Origin: a virus
Virus record (IMG/VR): IMGVR_UViG_3300020420_000017
Span: 1 to 58,788 of that record
DNA length: 58,788 nucleotides
Direction: 5' to 3' (one strand)
In this document: piece by piece, positions 23,105-31,445 of the stretch
Layout of the letters: every line of letters starts with the position of its first letter
Position numbering within the stretch: the first letter of the stretch is position 1
Position numbers and translations under genes: made by a program
Notes under the pieces: generated by a model
Databases searched by the model: none
What the model was told of the DNA's origin: nothing
The model's input: the letters and a program-made list of their open reading frames with translations, nothing else

Positions 23105-23127
23105 ATCCTCCTATTAAGCAAGGTTAT
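23105..23127 (-). promoter_or_regulatory. Possible ROSE-like RNA thermometer in the hsp20 leader
   Basis: On the minus strand CCUUGCU (23123-23117) can pair with the ribosome site AGGAGG (23112-23107) across a UAAU loop, with one bulged G. The UUGCU/AGGA arrangement with an unpaired G is what ROSE-type heat-shock thermometers use to hide the ribosome site. Two further A-U pairs flank it. Confidence 0.4.
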
Positions 23128-23137
23128 TTTAACGAAC

Positions 23138-23150
23138 CCGAATTATTCGG
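23138..23150 (-). other. Small hairpin in the hsp20 leader
   Basis: The minus strand CCGAA-TAA-TTCGG forms a 5-bp stem just downstream of the promoter. It could be the upper hairpin of a multi-stem thermometer leader. Confidence 0.4.
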
Positions 23151-23158
23151 CATCCTAT

Positions 23159-23190
23159 ATTATATATAGTACTTTTTTTTCAAAAGTACA
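23159..23190 (-). promoter_or_regulatory. Early-type promoter P9 (hsp20)
   Basis: The minus strand has TGTACT (23190-23185) and a TATATATAAT run. The spacing is 18 bases to TATATA (23166-23161) or 20 to TATAAT (23164-23159). It is weaker than the other copies. The leader is about 55 bases. Confidence 0.55.
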
Positions 23191-23199
23191 TAGGTAAAG

Positions 23200-23580
23200 T
23201 TAATTTTTTATTCCATTACCTATATTATATTTCGGACAAAGTTCCCATTGTCCTTTATCCTTATAAGATATTATTTTAATCTGTCTTAGTGGTGCAATTG
23301 GTTTTAAATTATTGTTGTTATCAACTGTTAATAAACCCCAATCACTCATTAGTGTTGCTATTGTATTTCTTCTTGCAACATCATTTTCTTCTAAGTTAGA
23401 TTTCTTACCATCTAATAAGAATAATTCTTTAAAATGTACTATGAAGTATCGTCCTTGTTTGTGTAGAATGTGACATGATTGATAGAGTTTATTGTCTTTA
23501 CGTGAAGCAACACCTATTCGTGTTAATGTTTCTCTAATCTTTAAAAAATCATCCGGCTCATTTAACGTAACCTCTAACAT
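23200..23580 (-). CDS. regA: RegA translational repressor
   Basis: The protein has 126 residues (T4 RegA 122) when started at the ATG at 23580, whose MLEVTLNEPDDFLKIRETL aligns with T4 MIEITLKKPEDFLKVKETL. Further matches are LYQSCHIL, YFIVHFKEL, the DWGLL region and the end PKYNIGN. It should bind start regions of early mRNAs and repress translation, including replication genes. A GTG at 23619 would add 13 residues and overlap gp62. Gene order gp62-regA is as in T4. Confidence 0.95.
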   Translation of the reverse strand: MLEVTLNEPDDFLKIRETLTRIGVASRKDNKLYQSCHILHKQGRYFIVHFKELFLLDGKKSNLEENDVARRNTIATLMSDWGLLTVDNNNNLKPIAPLRQIKIISYKDKGQWELCPKYNIGNGIKN

Positions 23581-23605
23581 ACTGTTAGGGTTCCATTCTA
23601 CTATA

Positions 23606-23983
23606 TTATTTTCTTCCACCTTTGGCCACCTTAGTTTTCAATTCATTTATTTGTTCAGTGGATAGGAGTGTTAAAACTTGGCGGGCTTTTTCATTGCTGT
23701 AACCATAGTATTCTTTAACTGTCTCCAAATCACTAATTTGTTCTGGTTTAAACCATTTAGAAAACCTTTTTCGTTTTCTAACTATATTTATAAAAAAATC
23801 AAATTGAAGGCGGTTATCGATATGATGATTAATATTCATCTCATTTGCTGCAAGAACTGTATCATGAAAGTATGATAATGATCTATTAACTAAAAAAGGA
23901 TTATATGCTTTTTCAGTAATATCATCAATCATAATATTTTTCTTAGAATAATTTATTGCTGTTGTAAATTCAAATGGATTCAT
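23606..23983 (-). CDS. 62: gp62 clamp-loader small subunit
   Basis: The protein has 125 residues, shorter than T4 gp62 (187) but like the marine version. It contains NPFLVNRSLSYFHDTVL, NEMNINHHIDNRLQ and RKRKRFSKW, which I recognise from marine T4-like gp62. It works with gp44 to load the gp45 clamp. In T4, gp62 directly follows gp44. Here about 2.8 kb of metabolic genes separate them. Confidence 0.85.
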   Translation of the reverse strand: MNPFEFTTAINYSKKNIMIDDITEKAYNPFLVNRSLSYFHDTVLAANEMNINHHIDNRLQFDFFINIVRKRKRFSKWFKPEQISDLETVKEYYGYSNEKARQVLTLLSTEQINELKTKVAKGGRK

Positions 23984-24213
23984 TGTATTCTATTTTCTAC
24001 CATGGCTTGTAACTCTGCAATGGTTGGCACAACAACTGCATCCCACCATTTTATCCAAGCGTTGTAATCATTATCAAAATATGATTCTTTTATAAAGGTT
24101 TGTATTTGATCACATTCAAACGCCATTGAGGGTTGTATTAAGCTGTGTGCTGATAATAACTCGCACATTGCGAGCTGATTAACAAACTGATTTATCATTT
24201 CCATTTCAACCAT
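23980..24213 (-). CDS. Hypothetical protein between glyA and gp62
   Basis: The 77-residue mostly helical acidic protein includes a Trp-rich stretch (YNAWIKWWDAVVVPTIAEL). It is coupled to gp62 by ATGA and overlaps the glyA stop. No family is recognised. It may be part of the inserted metabolic segment or an old gp62 neighbour. Confidence 0.55.
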   Translation of the reverse strand: MVEMEMINQFVNQLAMCELLSAHSLIQPSMAFECDQIQTFIKESYFDNDYNAWIKWWDAVVVPTIAELQAMVENRIQ

Positions 24214-25351
24214 TTAATATTATTATAATCCTTTTTGCTAGATTTGTAAACCATTTTTTATCATGGCCTTTAGTTGTTTCTGCTGCAGTACCTATTCTTA
24301 TGCCACTTGTTTCTACAAAGTTACGTGGATCGTTAGGCACACCATTTTTATTAACTGTTATTCCGTTTTCTTCCAATCTATCTGCAGCTTCTCTACCACT
24401 AATTTTATTCTTACTTAGATCAATTAATATGATATGACTATCAGTTCCACCGGTTAACACAGGTAATCCATTTTCTTCAAATGTTTTTGCCATGGCTTTT
24501 GCGTTAGCAATAACATTCTTTATATAATCTTTAAAACTTTTTTCTTGCGCTTCAATGTAACATTGTGCTTTTGCTGCAATAATATTCATCAAAGGCCCGC
24601 CTTGAGTTCCTGGAAATATTGCACTGTTAATTTTTTTAGTTAAATCACCATCATTCCAAAGTATCATACCACCACGTGGACCGCGCAATGTCTTATGTGT
24701 TGTGCTTGTTACTACATCTGCGTAAGGTAAAGGGCTTGGATATTCTTCAGCAGCAACCAAACCACTATAATGCGCCATGTCACATACTAACTTAGCACCA
24801 ACCATGTTAGATATGTATTTAAAACTTTGCCAATTAATTTTTCTTGAATACGCACTTGCGCCTGCTACAATGACTTTAGGTTTATGTATTGCTGCAATCT
24901 TTTCAACCTGTTCATAATCTATTAATCCATCTTCTTTTACACCATAAGTTATAGACTTGTAAACTTTACCACTTAACGTAGGTGGTGCTCCATGACTTAG
25001 ATGACCGCCACTTGCTAAATCCATTCCTAATATTGTATCACCCGGATTCATAAGTGCTTGATAAACTGCAGTATTTGCGTTTACACCACTGTGAGGCTGT
25101 ACATTTGCATGTAAGCATTTATATAAGTTTGTTACTTCATTAATTGCTAAGTCTTCTATCTCGTCCATATACTTGCAACCATTATAGTATCTTTTATTTG
25201 GATAACCTTCAGCATACTTGTTTGTAAATACGCTACCACATAAATCCATAACGGCCTGACTCGCAAAGTTTTCACTTGCAATTAATTCGATCGTATTGTC
25301 TTGTCTTTTAATTTCTTTATCTAGAATCTTTTTAACTTTTGAATATACCAT
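24206..25351 (-). CDS. glyA: Serine hydroxymethyltransferase GlyA
   Basis: The protein has 381 residues (bacterial about 417; missing only the usual C-terminal extension). It starts with the substrate-site region IELIASENFAS. The PLP lysine is K220 in TSTTHKTLRGPRGG, with D191 and H194 in CDMAHYSG. It converts serine and tetrahydrofolate to glycine and 5,10-methylene-tetrahydrofolate. Both ThyX and dCMP hydroxymethylase consume that folate, so a phage copy would support DNA synthesis and modification. SHMT is rare in phages; it sits with DadA-like and glutaredoxin genes inside the clamp-loader operon. Confidence 0.95.
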   Translation of the reverse strand: MVYSKVKKILDKEIKRQDNTIELIASENFASQAVMDLCGSVFTNKYAEGYPNKRYYNGCKYMDEIEDLAINEVTNLYKCLHANVQPHSGVNANTAVYQALMNPGDTILGMDLASGGHLSHGAPPTLSGKVYKSITYGVKEDGLIDYEQVEKIAAIHKPKVIVAGASAYSRKINWQSFKYISNMVGAKLVCDMAHYSGLVAAEEYPSPLPYADVVTSTTHKTLRGPRGGMILWNDGDLTKKINSAIFPGTQGGPLMNIIAAKAQCYIEAQEKSFKDYIKNVIANAKAMAKTFEENGLPVLTGGTDSHIILIDLSKNKISGREAADRLEENGITVNKNGVPNDPRNFVETSGIRIGTAAETTKGHDKKWFTNLAKRIIIILNG

Positions 25352-26522
25352 TTGCTACCTTTTCTGCTAGAGCCATTCCCATTGTCCAGCCAAGATGACC
25401 AGCACCACTATTAACCCATACGTCTTTATACTTTGAAGCTATGGGTAACATATTTGGTGTCATTGGCCTTAAACACGCCCACGTTTCTGGCCTTGTATCT
25501 TGAACAAAAGTATTATTTCTTACCCATCTTCTTAATGGTTTTATTCTATCCAATCTTATATCGTGATCGTAACCTGCAAGCTCTGCAGTTCCAGCAACTC
25601 TAAAAACATTATTACTAAAAGGCGATGCAACAATTTTTGCATCATCATCTAATATAGATGTAGTAGGCATTGCATTATCATAACGATATGATACTGAATA
25701 TCCTTTTATTGGATATATATTTAAACTTGGTAGTAAAGCCGATGTGTATGCACCTGCACAGATGACAACTTCATCATACTCTTTTTTAAGTTCTCTTAGT
25801 GTTTTAGCGTGTGCTCTTTTTGGTGACCAATGTTTTTCTTCATCTGTTAGAACTATTGTGTTTACATTCACCCTATAATCCCAGTTATGATATAAGTAAT
25901 TTGAAACTTGATTGCAAAACTTATGTATGTCACCAACTGAATCACCTTTAGTAAAAGTTGCACCTACAATTGATTTTGTTTTTATATTGTATTTTAACAA
26001 GTTACCTTTCTTTACGACTCGTCCCCAACCTGTATCTTTAAATCTTTCTAAAGTTTTTTGCGCTTTATACCAAGATTTTTTATTTTTATATATGTGAAGT
26101 ATTCCACAATCTTTTTGATTAAAATCAAGATTCAATTCTCTTATTAATTTTTTATAAAGTTTTCTTGAACGTAAACTCCATTCAATTGTTTTTCTTGTGT
26201 TATAATCATATGAATTAGTTAGAGTTGCACCTACGAAACCAGCAATCCATCTAATCTTTTTCCATGACCAATGATCCATTCTAAAAGCAAGTGGAGCATC
26301 TGTTTTATTAATCCACTTTATGCCTTTGACTATGTTACTATAAGTGTTCCAAACTTCTGCGTTGCAAACAGAAAGTTGACCACCGTTAGCATAGCTGCAT
26401 TGATATGCAATTCCGTTAGGATCAAATAGACGTACTTTATAATTTTTTCTGGCTAAGAAGTAAGCAGTTGTTACGCCGGCTATTCCACCACCAACAATTG
26501 CTACGCTCTTCGTACTGCCCAA
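25332..26522 (-). CDS. DadA-like FAD-dependent amino-acid dehydrogenase
   Basis: The protein has 396 residues (DadA about 430). The FAD motif GGGIAG lies at 11-16, the DadA hallmark YANGGQLS near 44, and the C-terminal WACLRPMTPNMLPI and NSGAGHLGWTMGMALAEKVA close the FAD site. It should oxidise a D-amino acid, glycine or an N-methyl amino acid such as sarcosine, passing electrons to the respiratory chain. It starts at TTG (26522), supported by GGAG seven bases upstream. The next gene is glyA, which suggests linked glycine or one-carbon metabolism. Confidence 0.85.
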   Translation of the reverse strand: MGSTKSVAIVGGGIAGVTTAYFLARKNYKVRLFDPNGIAYQCSYANGGQLSVCNAEVWNTYSNIVKGIKWINKTDAPLAFRMDHWSWKKIRWIAGFVGATLTNSYDYNTRKTIEWSLRSRKLYKKLIRELNLDFNQKDCGILHIYKNKKSWYKAQKTLERFKDTGWGRVVKKGNLLKYNIKTKSIVGATFTKGDSVGDIHKFCNQVSNYLYHNWDYRVNVNTIVLTDEEKHWSPKRAHAKTLRELKKEYDEVVICAGAYTSALLPSLNIYPIKGYSVSYRYDNAMPTTSILDDDAKIVASPFSNNVFRVAGTAELAGYDHDIRLDRIKPLRRWVRNNTFVQDTRPETWACLRPMTPNMLPIASKYKDVWVNSGAGHLGWTMGMALAEKVANGIFKS

Positions 26523-26800
26523 TTTTCTACTCCACCTAAATAATTTTCATAATCAAGTTCATCTTCTATGTGTTGCTTAGTAAGTTCTGCAGTTGGAACT
26601 TTGTTTAAATGTGTTTTATTCCAATATAATTGAGGAACTGTGCGATGTTTATTTTCCTTTAAAAAATCTTTTGCAAACAAATCATAACTTACATTTATTT
26701 CTCTAAAGCTATAATCCCATTGCGTTAGTTTACGTTTTAGTTCATGGCAATAATAACAATCATCTTGTGTGTATAAAGTTAATTTAATTGAATTGAACAT
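26501..26800 (-). CDS. Glutaredoxin
   Basis: The protein has 99 residues. The redox site CYYC lies in DDCYYCHELK, and the cis-Pro TVP is in HRTVPQLYWN. It should reduce disulfides, for example of ribonucleotide reductase, as T4 NrdC does. It overlaps gp44 by 17 bases and DadA by 22, so it is embedded in the operon. Confidence 0.88.
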   Translation of the reverse strand: MFNSIKLTLYTQDDCYYCHELKRKLTQWDYSFREINVSYDLFAKDFLKENKHRTVPQLYWNKTHLNKVPTAELTKQHIEDELDYENYLGGVENWAVRRA

Positions 26801-27722
26801 CTGACATAACCTCCGTTAAACAAGCCACCACGTTAAGTTCGTGATCAGCTACAAATGCGTTTTTATATTGATAATCTGCAAGCAATAGAACAAGTTGTGG
26901 TATTGACTGAGGTGAAACTTTATCTTGCATTCTGTCATAAACTGCCCTGAATATTGCGCTTACATCTGTATCTATATTGTTTACTACCCAGTTTCGCATC
27001 TTTTTAAAATCTTTATTTTTTAAATAAGAGAAAAGATCATCATAATTTTTATCATTAAGCGATTGTATAATTCCCATATCGATAATGTCATTAACTGAAT
27101 ATCTTTGCAATTCATTTAATACTCTACGCCAATCAGGAGCAAACTTCATAATAAGTTCAGCAACTGCAGCTTCACCATACTTAATGTTTTCTTTCGAAAG
27201 TATAGTCATACATCTTTCCATAAACACTGTGCAAAGCTCAGCCATATTTTTCTTGCTAGTGTTGAATTCGTATACACCGCATCTTGAATGCAGTGGTTCA
27301 ATAATTCTGTTTTTAAAGTTACAAGTTAGTATGAATCTGCAGTTGTTTGCAAATTCTTCAATAAATCCACGAAGCGCCGGCTGCGTAGACTGCGGATTAA
27401 GATAATCCGCTTCATCTAGTATTACAACTTTATAGTTAGCTTGTAACGAAACTGAAGAAGCAAATTGCTTTATTTTATTTCTCAACGTATCGATGTTACC
27501 TTCTTCTGAACCATTGATTAAAATAAAGTCGCAGCCGAGCTCTGTACATAGAGCTCGGGCTACTGTCGTTTTACCTAGACCTGCCGTGCCGGTTAATAAC
27601 ATATTAGGGAGTTCACCCGACTTGACAATTTTAAGGAAGGTGTCTTTTAAGTTCTTAGGTAAAACAATATCGTTAATTGTTTTTGGCCTATATTTTTCGA
27701 CCCATAGAAACTGATCAGACAT
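26784..27722 (-). CDS. 44: gp44 clamp-loader large subunit
   Basis: The protein has 312 residues (T4 319). The AAA+ P-loop is GTAGLGKT (45-52), the Walker B is LDEADYLN and the sensor/arginine-finger motif is HSRC. Four copies with one gp62 load the gp45 clamp using ATP. The gene follows gp45 and a 75-residue gene, as expected for T4-like order. Confidence 0.95.
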   Translation of the reverse strand: MSDQFLWVEKYRPKTINDIVLPKNLKDTFLKIVKSGELPNMLLTGTAGLGKTTVARALCTELGCDFILINGSEEGNIDTLRNKIKQFASSVSLQANYKVVILDEADYLNPQSTQPALRGFIEEFANNCRFILTCNFKNRIIEPLHSRCGVYEFNTSKKNMAELCTVFMERCMTILSKENIKYGEAAVAELIMKFAPDWRRVLNELQRYSVNDIIDMGIIQSLNDKNYDDLFSYLKNKDFKKMRNWVVNNIDTDVSAIFRAVYDRMQDKVSPQSIPQLVLLLADYQYKNAFVADHELNVVACLTEVMSDVQFN

Positions 27723-27949
27723 TATTTCTTTTCTTCTGGTTTCTTTGCACTCTCATCTTTCATAGCATCTTCTTGCTGAATTGCTTCACTTATTTGAATA
27801 ATTTGAATACATTGGTCTCTTAGTCCACCGATGGTTGAAAGCTCTTCACCTTTAAAACCACCTCTTTGAGTTACAGCATCAATCACTGCTACTGTACTTC
27901 TGCTTGCTTTGTTTGCAAGATCTTTTAATTGAGTTATATTATCTGACAT
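27722..27949 (-). CDS. Small protein between gp45 and gp44
   Basis: The ATG at 27949, two bases from the gp45 stop, gives 75 residues starting MSDNITQLKDLANKAS. A Gly-containing turn (AVTQRGGFKGEELSTIGGLR) links two helices, and the C-terminus is charged. Small genes occupy this spot in marine T4-like phages, and function is unknown. Confidence 0.65.
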   Translation of the reverse strand: MSDNITQLKDLANKASRSTVAVIDAVTQRGGFKGEELSTIGGLRDQCIQIIQISEAIQQEDAMKDESAKKPEEKK

Positions 27950-27950
27950 G

Positions 27951-28622
27951 TCATGCTCCGTATGTTGAAGATTTCTCAAGTGCAATCCAATATTTTATAT
28001 TGTCCATACTAAATTGCGTTACTAGTTTAGAAGATATTTCTACATCATAATCACCCGGAAGTAATTTTAAATTTGAAATATCTATTATAAAGTTAAAAAC
28101 AGCGTCCTGTTTAAACTCACCATCTATATCAATAGAAAAAGCATTTGACGTTGTGTTTTGATTTTCGACTACTGAAAGACTTAACACACCATCTTTCGCT
28201 GTTATTGATAATTCTTTATGACCAAGTGTCGATGCAGCTTTTTTTAACTTGTTAAGAGTATCATTATCAAGTTTAAACTTAACATCTGCCTCTGGCATTA
28301 TAATATCTTTTGTTGGTGACGTTAATGTTTCTGGCGCTGAATAAAAATATTTCACGCTAGACCTTCCACTTTCATCTGTGACAATAACATAGTCATCTTG
28401 AAAGTTAAGTGTTGGTCCTTGTACCAAACCCATAACACCAATAAATTCGTTTAAATCGTATATTCCAATATCTCTTGGAAAACTCTCTGCAATGTTTGCA
28501 GTAGCAACAACAGCACGCGCTTCACTTATTGTTTTAAGTGTGTTGCCTTGCTTAATCAACATGTTTTGATTTATTGCTGAAAAGTTTCGAAGAATATCGA
28601 GAGTAGTTTCACTTAATTGCAT
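27951..28622 (-). CDS. 45: gp45 sliding clamp
   Basis: The protein has 223 residues (T4 228). N-terminal MQLSETTLDILRNFSAINQNMLIKQGN and the even beta-strand pattern with SAPETLTSP are typical of T4-like clamps, which form a trimeric ring. It tethers gp43 and activates late transcription together with gp55 and gp33. Promoter P10 and a GAAGGAAGG site lie upstream. Confidence 0.93.
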   Translation of the reverse strand: MQLSETTLDILRNFSAINQNMLIKQGNTLKTISEARAVVATANIAESFPRDIGIYDLNEFIGVMGLVQGPTLNFQDDYVIVTDESGRSSVKYFYSAPETLTSPTKDIIMPEADVKFKLDNDTLNKLKKAASTLGHKELSITAKDGVLSLSVVENQNTTSNAFSIDIDGEFKQDAVFNFIIDISNLKLLPGDYDVEISSKLVTQFSMDNIKYWIALEKSSTYGA

Positions 28623-28657
28623 AATAAACCTTCCTTCTTAATTATTATTATTATTAT

Positions 28658-28687
28658 ATAATACACTATTTTTAACCAAATGTACAC
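28658..28687 (-). promoter_or_regulatory. Early-type promoter P10 (gp45 operon)
   Basis: The minus strand reads GTGTACA (28687-28681), 17 bases ending TAGTG, then TATTAT (28663-28658). An ATT triplet run follows. It should drive gp45, gp44, glutaredoxin, DadA, glyA, gp62 and regA. Confidence 0.82.
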
Positions 28688-28689
28688 AG

Positions 28690-30390
28690 TTATATTTTCA
28701 TTTTAGAGAAATTTCTTTCTTTTATGAATTCTATTTTTGATTGAAACTTACCATCTAATATATCGCCTTTATGAGATATTATAAAAGTGTTTGTATCATT
28801 ATCTAAAGTATTTAGTATTTTTAATAAATTTTCGATACCATCATGGTCAAGAGATGAATCAAATGTTTCATCTAATATTAACAAATTAGTTGCAACAGAA
28901 TTTTTCATCTTTGCGATTTGTCTCCAAGTAAATAGTAGAGACAAATCAATTCTTTGTTTTTCACCTTCACTAAACGAATCATAAGTAAAATCGTCTCTAT
29001 GCCTAGAACGTATAGTTTCACTAAAATTTTCATCTAGATTGAAAGAAACAAAGAAATCTAGTACTTGTAAGTATTGGTTAACAAGTTTATTGATTACCGG
29101 TAAATATTGTTTTATTATTTTTGTTTTAATGCCAGTATCTCTTAGCATTTCTGCTATAACGTTATTGTAACTGTGCTGTTCGTTTACTTTTAATTTTTCT
29201 TCAAACAACGATTCTTTGTTTGAATTCATAAGTTCTAAATCTTTTTTAGCACCAGTTAAGTCTGCCGCGACTTCACTTTCTAAATATTTTTGTAATTCTT
29301 CATTGCTTTGATTTACTGATACTATTTCTCTATTGTTTGCGTTCATTGTATCAGTTTTTTCTCTTATGCTTTTTAGAATAACTTCTAATGAATTTATTTC
29401 TCTATCAACATTGCTGCCATGAGTTTCAACCATATCTAATGTAGTCTTTATCTGATATGCTTCATTCTTAGTTTCAAATATAAGTTTATCTTTGTTTTCA
29501 ATATTTTGATCACAAGTAGGACAGACATCATTCTTTTCTAAAAACAGTCCACGTTTTGCTATAGTTTTCATTTCTTGTTTTACTTCTGCAATGTTTGCAA
29601 TAATTTTATTTTTGTCTTCTTGTAGACTTTTTAGTTTTTCTATAGCATCACTTTTTTCGAGCTCTTTACTAATATCGTTATTTTCGTCTTGTAATTTTTT
29701 TGTTCTTTCTTTACCTTTTTTAATTTGTTGTTGATACTTACTTTTATTTTCTTCAGTAACTGCAGCAATATCTCTTATGTACTTTGTTTGTTGTTCTATT
29801 TTATTTTTAATGATATTTGTTTCATTATTAATTTTATTGATCTTTTCTTTAAGAATCGCATTTCTTTCTCTCAGTAGTATATTCATTTTAGAGAATATAT
29901 TAATGTCCAGAAGATCCTCAATAACATTCCTACGATGTCCAGCATTAAGTTGCATAAAAGGTATAAAAGATGAACTTCCTAACACAACTACCTGATGGAA
30001 ACTCTTATGGTTGAGTTTCAAAATGTTTTGTTCTAGAATCTTCTGGTATTCTAGTGCATGCGATGATTGATTAATCATCACACTATCTTTCCAAATCTCA
30101 AACGTATTTGGTTTGATTCCTCTTATAATTTTAAATTGAGCTTTACCTATTTTAAATTCTACTTCAACTACAGCTTGTTTTTGATTAATAGAATTAATAA
30201 GTTGATTTTTACTAATCTTACGATGCGGCTTACCAAATAATGCAAATGATATGGCATCTAACATGGTAGATTTACCAGCACCGTTATGGCCGACAACAAG
30301 AGTTGATTTATCTTTATTAAGTTGTATTTCTGTAAAATAATTACCAGAAGATAAAAAGTTTTTATATTTAATCGATTTAAAAATTATCAT
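28690..30390 (-). CDS. 46: gp46 recombination nuclease ATPase subunit (Rad50-like)
   Basis: The protein has 566 residues (T4 560). The N-terminal P-loop is GHNGAGKS (34-41). Long coiled-coils flank a zinc hook CPTC near residue 280, and the C-terminal half has the signature FSEGEKQRID and Walker B LLILDETF. With gp47 it resects DNA ends and degrades host DNA. Confidence 0.95.
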   Translation of the reverse strand: MIIFKSIKYKNFLSSGNYFTEIQLNKDKSTLVVGHNGAGKSTMLDAISFALFGKPHRKISKNQLINSINQKQAVVEVEFKIGKAQFKIIRGIKPNTFEIWKDSVMINQSSHALEYQKILEQNILKLNHKSFHQVVVLGSSSFIPFMQLNAGHRRNVIEDLLDINIFSKMNILLRERNAILKEKINKINNETNIIKNKIEQQTKYIRDIAAVTEENKSKYQQQIKKGKERTKKLQDENNDISKELEKSDAIEKLKSLQEDKNKIIANIAEVKQEMKTIAKRGLFLEKNDVCPTCDQNIENKDKLIFETKNEAYQIKTTLDMVETHGSNVDREINSLEVILKSIREKTDTMNANNREIVSVNQSNEELQKYLESEVAADLTGAKKDLELMNSNKESLFEEKLKVNEQHSYNNVIAEMLRDTGIKTKIIKQYLPVINKLVNQYLQVLDFFVSFNLDENFSETIRSRHRDDFTYDSFSEGEKQRIDLSLLFTWRQIAKMKNSVATNLLILDETFDSSLDHDGIENLLKILNTLDNDTNTFIISHKGDILDGKFQSKIEFIKERNFSKMKI

Positions 30391-31445
30391 GCTATTTCAA
30401 GTGCCTGTGCTTCTGTCATTAATTCGCGCATTTGTATCTTAATTTTATCTTTATCTAAATCAGTATCAACTGCTTCAATGTAAGAATCTACTATTTCTGT
30501 TGTATCTTCAAAACTCATATCTTCATCATCAACATTTGCACCCATAAACTCATTAAAATTTTCTGCAATCTTTAATTCATATATGTCTTGGTTTTGTATA
30601 CGATCGATGAATCTATCAAAAGTAAAAGGATCAGTTTTTTCTGCAACGACAACCTTTACAAATTTTTTAGATAAATTTTTACTATAATTATTATAATCCA
30701 TTTCTTTATCATTGTACACAATTTTTTCAAATAATGTGTAATTGTTTCTTATTTTTTCTACTTCTCTAGTTTCAGTGTCAAGTATGTGAAAGTACTTTGG
30801 ATCATGAGCGTCAGACCAAAAAAATTCTAAAGGGTTACCAAGGTACCAAATATTTCCTTGTTGTGATGCAGTATGAAAATGACCTGATAGTACTTGTTCG
30901 AACTTAGAAAAAAGCTTTGCGTCCATTCCATGCGTACTTTTTATACCAAGCGCAAATTCAAATCCATTTAATTCTAAGTGTGATCCTAGCCAATCTGCTT
31001 TACAGTCTCTTATAAAGTTCATTGATTGTTCATAATTATCTGCACATATCCATGGCAATAATCCCATACTTAAAGAACCGTACTGCATTACTGTAGGTTC
31101 CATTACAATGTGGATTTCATTCATATAATGACCTAAACATTCTTTCAATGAATTAAGCTCATTAGTATTTTTAAAATAAGTATCATGATTCCCTGGTATT
31201 ATATCCATTAACATGTTTCTTTTTCTTATTTGATCTAAAAATACTCTTCTATTATGATTTAGTGCTTTAAAATTTACAAACTTACGATGATCATAATAAT
31301 CACCTAAGTGAACTATTTGTTTAACGTTTCTTTTATCACACTCTGGAAAAAATACATTAGTATAAAAGTCTTCTGCATTATCTAAAAATATTTCAGAAGA
31401 GTTTCTGATACCACAGTGAGTATCATTCAATATTGCTATCTTCAT
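30387..31445 (-). CDS. 47: gp47 recombination nuclease (Mre11-like)
   Basis: The protein has 352 residues (T4 339). Metallophosphoesterase motifs occur in order: ILNDTHCG, HLGDYYDHR, IPGNHDTYF and LSGHFHT. It is the nuclease partner of gp46 and overlaps it by four bases. It is also coupled to gp55 upstream. Confidence 0.95.
   Translation of the reverse strand: MKIAILNDTHCGIRNSSEIFLDNAEDFYTNVFFPECDKRNVKQIVHLGDYYDHRKFVNFKALNHNRRVFLDQIRKRNMLMDIIPGNHDTYFKNTNELNSLKECLGHYMNEIHIVMEPTVMQYGSLSMGLLPWICADNYEQSMNFIRDCKADWLGSHLELNGFEFALGIKSTHGMDAKLFSKFEQVLSGHFHTASQQGNIWYLGNPLEFFWSDAHDPKYFHILDTETREVEKIRNNYTLFEKIVYNDKEMDYNNYSKNLSKKFVKVVVAEKTDPFTFDRFIDRIQNQDIYELKIAENFNEFMGANVDDEDMSFEDTTEIVDSYIEAVDTDLDKDKIKIQMRELMTEAQALEIA

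Noticed and set aside
24206-25351. GlyA as a broken gene because it is about 36 residues short
   Set aside because: All active-site motifs and the C-terminal RIGTAAETTKG segment are present. Only the usual terminal extension is missing, and the frame is intact.
28641-28661. ATT triplet run upstream of gp45 as a functional repeat
   Set aside because: It is a short AT-rich leader between the -10 box and the ribosome site, without evidence for a separate role.
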